This document shows, piece by piece, positions 6,501-7,430 of a stretch of 7,430 bases of DNA. The position numbers were made by a program, and so were the translations under genes. The notes under the pieces were generated by a model. The model worked only from the letters and a program-made list of their open reading frames with translations. It ran no database searches and was not told where the DNA came from. Origin of the DNA: Candidatus Hydrogenedentes bacterium CG07_land_8_20_14_0_80_42_17 (lineage in GTDB: Bacteria; UBA8481); the NCBI GenBank assembly GCA_002780065.1, contig PEWQ01000082.1:1-7430 (forward strand), read 5' to 3'. The number at the start of each line of letters is the position of its first letter. The stretch's first letter is position 1.

Positions 6501-6888
6501 TGGCACTTCTCACGATTTCTATCCTTTGCCGCCCGGATCATATTCCATTACGGCATTTGCGAACGGATACCAGTCTCAAACGCAGTCCGTCGGAATTTCT
6601 CCGGGCCAGCATCCGACCATCAACTTCAATCTTCAGCCGAACCAAGGTAAGGGCACCATTCGCGTAACGGTGAGAAAGATCAACAAGAAGGGAGACGAAG
6701 TGTGTGCACAGAATACCTACGTGCAGGTTTCCGGCCCGGTAACCGCGGGCCACAACACTAATTTCTCGGGTGTCGCGACGTTTTCGGATCTGCCGTTGGG
6801 GAGTTATTCCGTTAGCTGTCAATACGGTAGCGGCAGCGTCCAATTGACGATTGACGGGCAGATAGTGAATATTCAGCTTGGACCATAA
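3550..6888 (+). CDS. Large exported protein: permuted NlpC/P60-like domain, Ig-like region and about nine regulatory-like beta-sandwich modules
   Basis: The protein has 1112 residues. Its start is set by the stop-start junction with the upstream gene and by GAGAGGAAA at 3532-3540. A signal peptide (hydrophobic 9-21, cleavage after A24 in PTFA-QTT) sends it out of the cytoplasm; no C-terminal anchor or sorting tail is seen. Residues 35-230 resemble a circularly permuted NlpC/P60 papain-fold domain: GDMV at 37-40, GGHNGI with His53, then FRSDGFTEYVYE at 185-196, where Ser187 sits where the nucleophilic cysteine is expected. The domain may therefore be non-catalytic. Residues about 236-347 look Ig-like, ending in WDGAGNMSE. 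From about 349 to the end run nine repeats of about 80-95 residues of the carboxypeptidase-regulatory/CnaB-like type, each with a TDxxGxY/F strand, an LPPGxYSI turn and a GY motif. Modules begin near 349, 442, 535, 627, 717, 801, 882, 961 and 1033. The role is unknown; a surface or periplasmic binding or structural function is inferred. GC rises markedly in the 3' third. Confidence 0.9.
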   Translation: MSISRLAQGIISLCIVVAIIPTFAQTTGFVEVPFELGDMVTRDVGSGAITGGHNGILTGVISYIDGVVKSEEYVINLLTSDGTTAFITEETLSEFENVGGQTNPIWGVRTLGDDATDTVRKKVIRLAREWLPITTIRYSGGSSPLGAGSSLYPTILNFRRKLPNLATGLYPVDPAHPDWPEYPVFRSDGFTEYVYEKAMVRNGVGITDGEDHPLTNFSAQKQWDAMLDRLTVLPRIPVWEIVDVHKWALNPGNNSSPFYLRAHDYSKDASGIRAFEIEQIQTAPNQSTTPTITKDYGSNPVEYGSAGYATLGWAIEENLGDLSDGVYRVRVWDGAGNMSEQNITIEQRLNIRINGTVARPSGNLLQKAVVRIYWQGNYLTTAKTGIGLSTGKWSTDHIDPVVAITAGHYHLLEMYDGYGPQLIDVGQLNPGETRTLNINLPAEGKVSGVVRRSTDNAPIDGATVEAWYDIPAINESIKLSKAITDGNGNYSLGSLPNNQVRIKYHHDKYAELENSVAAVSGQTINHDILLVPMPGSLEIIVERDLDGTRLDNTSVTATATNLFAGTDYQSTFTGSTSGGGQFLISNVGPALYSITASLSGYFSETSPNNQVMPAETKTIVIKLVKKAKLTAQVVDASNQPIPGVAVTFTGTSGGNYPSQTLNLTTDAQGWFQVEGLPPGSYAITLDKSSENYAPKTVTVTLGDGEAKMDQYVLLKLGVIEGTVTRANATNDAVPNVTVTVAGPVTKMNATDAQGHYRIEALLAGNYAVSVTAQGYVTPSSQNATAVNGQITPVNFVLQKLGSLSGNVQSTTGSAISGATIMISGAITKTATSDGSGHFNFDELPPGVYSISTTANGYALQSGSKDVPEGGQATVTIVMQAVGKITGVVSSSTGGGVGGAIVSAGSYSTTTAGNGSYTLENIPHGNYTVTASAPGYTGGSPVNVTVSATNATANFTLNPQPCGINVTANVSASFSLSGPSGGSATGTSHDFYPLPPGSYSITAFANGYQSQTQSVGISPGQHPTINFNLQPNQGKGTIRVTVRKINKKGDEVCAQNTYVQVSGPVTAGHNTNFSGVATFSDLPLGSYSVSCQYGSGSVQLTIDGQIVNIQLGP

Positions 6889-6920
6889 AGCGCAGGCGTT
6901 TTCAGGATTCTGAAGGTAGA

Positions 6921-7430
6921 ATACGGCATTCAACAAAACTTAAAAAAGGCGAAACGATCGGAATATACGCAAACACACTCTCGAGTCAACTCGCTGAAGC
7001 AGTTTATCGCGAAGCGCTTTTGATTGGAGCTCACCCGTTCATACGTTTGTCTCTGCCTTCTATTCAACCGTTCTTCTTCAAGAATGCTAATAAGGAGCAG
7101 TTGACACGAATTTCTAAATTGGATTGGGCAGAAGCGCGCGAGGTTGATGCCAGAGTGATAATCATTTCGGATTCGAATACTCGCTCTCTTGCCGGAATCG
7201 ATCCTCGTCGAATCGCAGAATTTTCCCGAGCACGTAAGCCTGTTAGAGACTATCTCATTAACAACAAGAAATGGTGTCTTACAATTCATCCTACCGAAGC
7301 TCTGGCTCAAGAGGCCGGAATGTCTTTGGAGGATTATTCTTCGTTCGTTTATTCGGCTTTGTTCATCGATCAAAAGGCTCCTATTAGAGAATGGGAGAAA
7401 CTGGAACGAAAGCAGGCTGAGCTTATTCGG
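6921..7430 (+). CDS. M29-family aminopeptidase, N-terminal part, start codon missing (runs off right edge)
   Basis: The frame encodes about 170 residues of the N-terminal domain of an M29 aminopeptidase: RHSTKLKKGETIGIY, EAVYREALLIGAHP, then DARVIIISDSNTRSLAGIDP, FSRARKPVRDY, and AGMSLEDYSSFVYSA, all typical of the family. The metal-binding C-terminal half lies outside the window. The frame is open back to a TGA at 6852-6854, but no ATG, GTG, TTG or CTG lies in frame before the conserved KKGE; the first is a TTG at 7020, inside the domain. The coordinate given uses ATA at 6921, four bases after AAGG (6913-6916), as the only place that would keep the conserved RHSTKL. Intact family members usually have about 15 more residues before this point. 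The gene is therefore probably 5'-truncated by the neighbouring accessory DNA, or starts at a rare ATA. It forms a tandem pair with the fragment at 2-265. Confidence 0.8.
   Translation, partial: MRHSTKLKKGETIGIYANTLSSQLAEAVYREALLIGAHPFIRLSLPSIQPFFFKNANKEQLTRISKLDWAEAREVDARVIIISDSNTRSLAGIDPRRIAEFSRARKPVRDYLINNKKWCLTIHPTEALAQEAGMSLEDYSSFVYSALFIDQKAPIREWEKLERKQAELIR

Noticed and set aside
5400-6888. CRISPR-like or satellite DNA repeats in the 3' part of the large gene
   Set aside because: The repetition is at the protein-module level (about 80-95 residues) with diverged DNA; there are no uniform repeats and spacers.
6901-6914. TTCAG/CTGAA hairpin after the large gene as a terminator
   Set aside because: The stem is only 5 bp with no T-run, so it is too weak to support.
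6538-6936. 132-codon open frame on the minus strand across the end of the large gene
   Set aside because: It is the complement of repeated beta-sandwich modules with biased codons and shows no recognisable content.
6930-7373. 147-codon open frame on the minus strand
   Set aside because: It lies opposite the M29 aminopeptidase frame, which is strongly supported by family motifs.

Overview
The window comes from a bacterium with moderate, uneven GC. Two adjacent genes carry export signals, which suggests a diderm or at least a cell with an extracytoplasmic compartment. I cannot name the taxon. The M29 aminopeptidase fragments, decayed transposase scars, palindromic repeats and a very large exported beta-sandwich protein resemble what is seen in environmental or candidate-phylum genomes, but that is an impression and not a proof.

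Layout. Positions 2-265 hold the C-terminal end of an M29 (AmpS/AmpT-type) aminopeptidase. The right edge, from about 6921 to 7430, holds the N-terminal 170 or so residues of another M29 aminopeptidase in the same direction. The order (C-terminus left, N-terminus right) means two tandem paralogues now separated by about 6.6 kb of accessory DNA, not one gene split by an insertion. The right-hand copy has no usable conventional start codon, so the accessory DNA or a deletion at its edge probably removed its first residues.

Between them, 266-2427 is a graveyard of small mobile sequences: a REP-like imperfect palindrome (305-355), an inverted repeat (359-457), an IS110-family transposase with two in-frame nonsense codons (620-1639) preceded by hairpins where a bridge RNA might lie, and a striking three-way-junction palindrome (1828-1932). 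It ends with a 51-codon remnant of an IS3-type transposase (2075-2230) and a 14-bp perfect hairpin directly after its stop.

The intact part is a two-gene cassette. Gene one (2428-3549) encodes a 373-residue exported alpha-helical, HEAT-like protein. Gene two (3550-6888) starts immediately at its stop codon and encodes a 1112-residue exported protein. That protein has an N-terminal domain resembling a permuted NlpC/P60 (papain-fold) enzyme whose expected cysteine is serine, then an Ig-like region, then about nine tandem carboxypeptidase-regulatory-like beta-sandwich modules. The two are probably translated together and may act together at the cell surface or in the periplasm. No function is known to me for the pair, and this cassette is the best candidate for an undescribed system. 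The large gene changes base composition partway, from about 35-40% GC in sampled lines of its 5' half to about 58-60% in its 3' third, which suggests a mosaic origin.

The best structural signal is the three-way junction. Both of its A-C mismatches on the plus strand become G-U wobbles on the minus strand, which points to a minus-strand RNA or a folding single strand as the conserved form.
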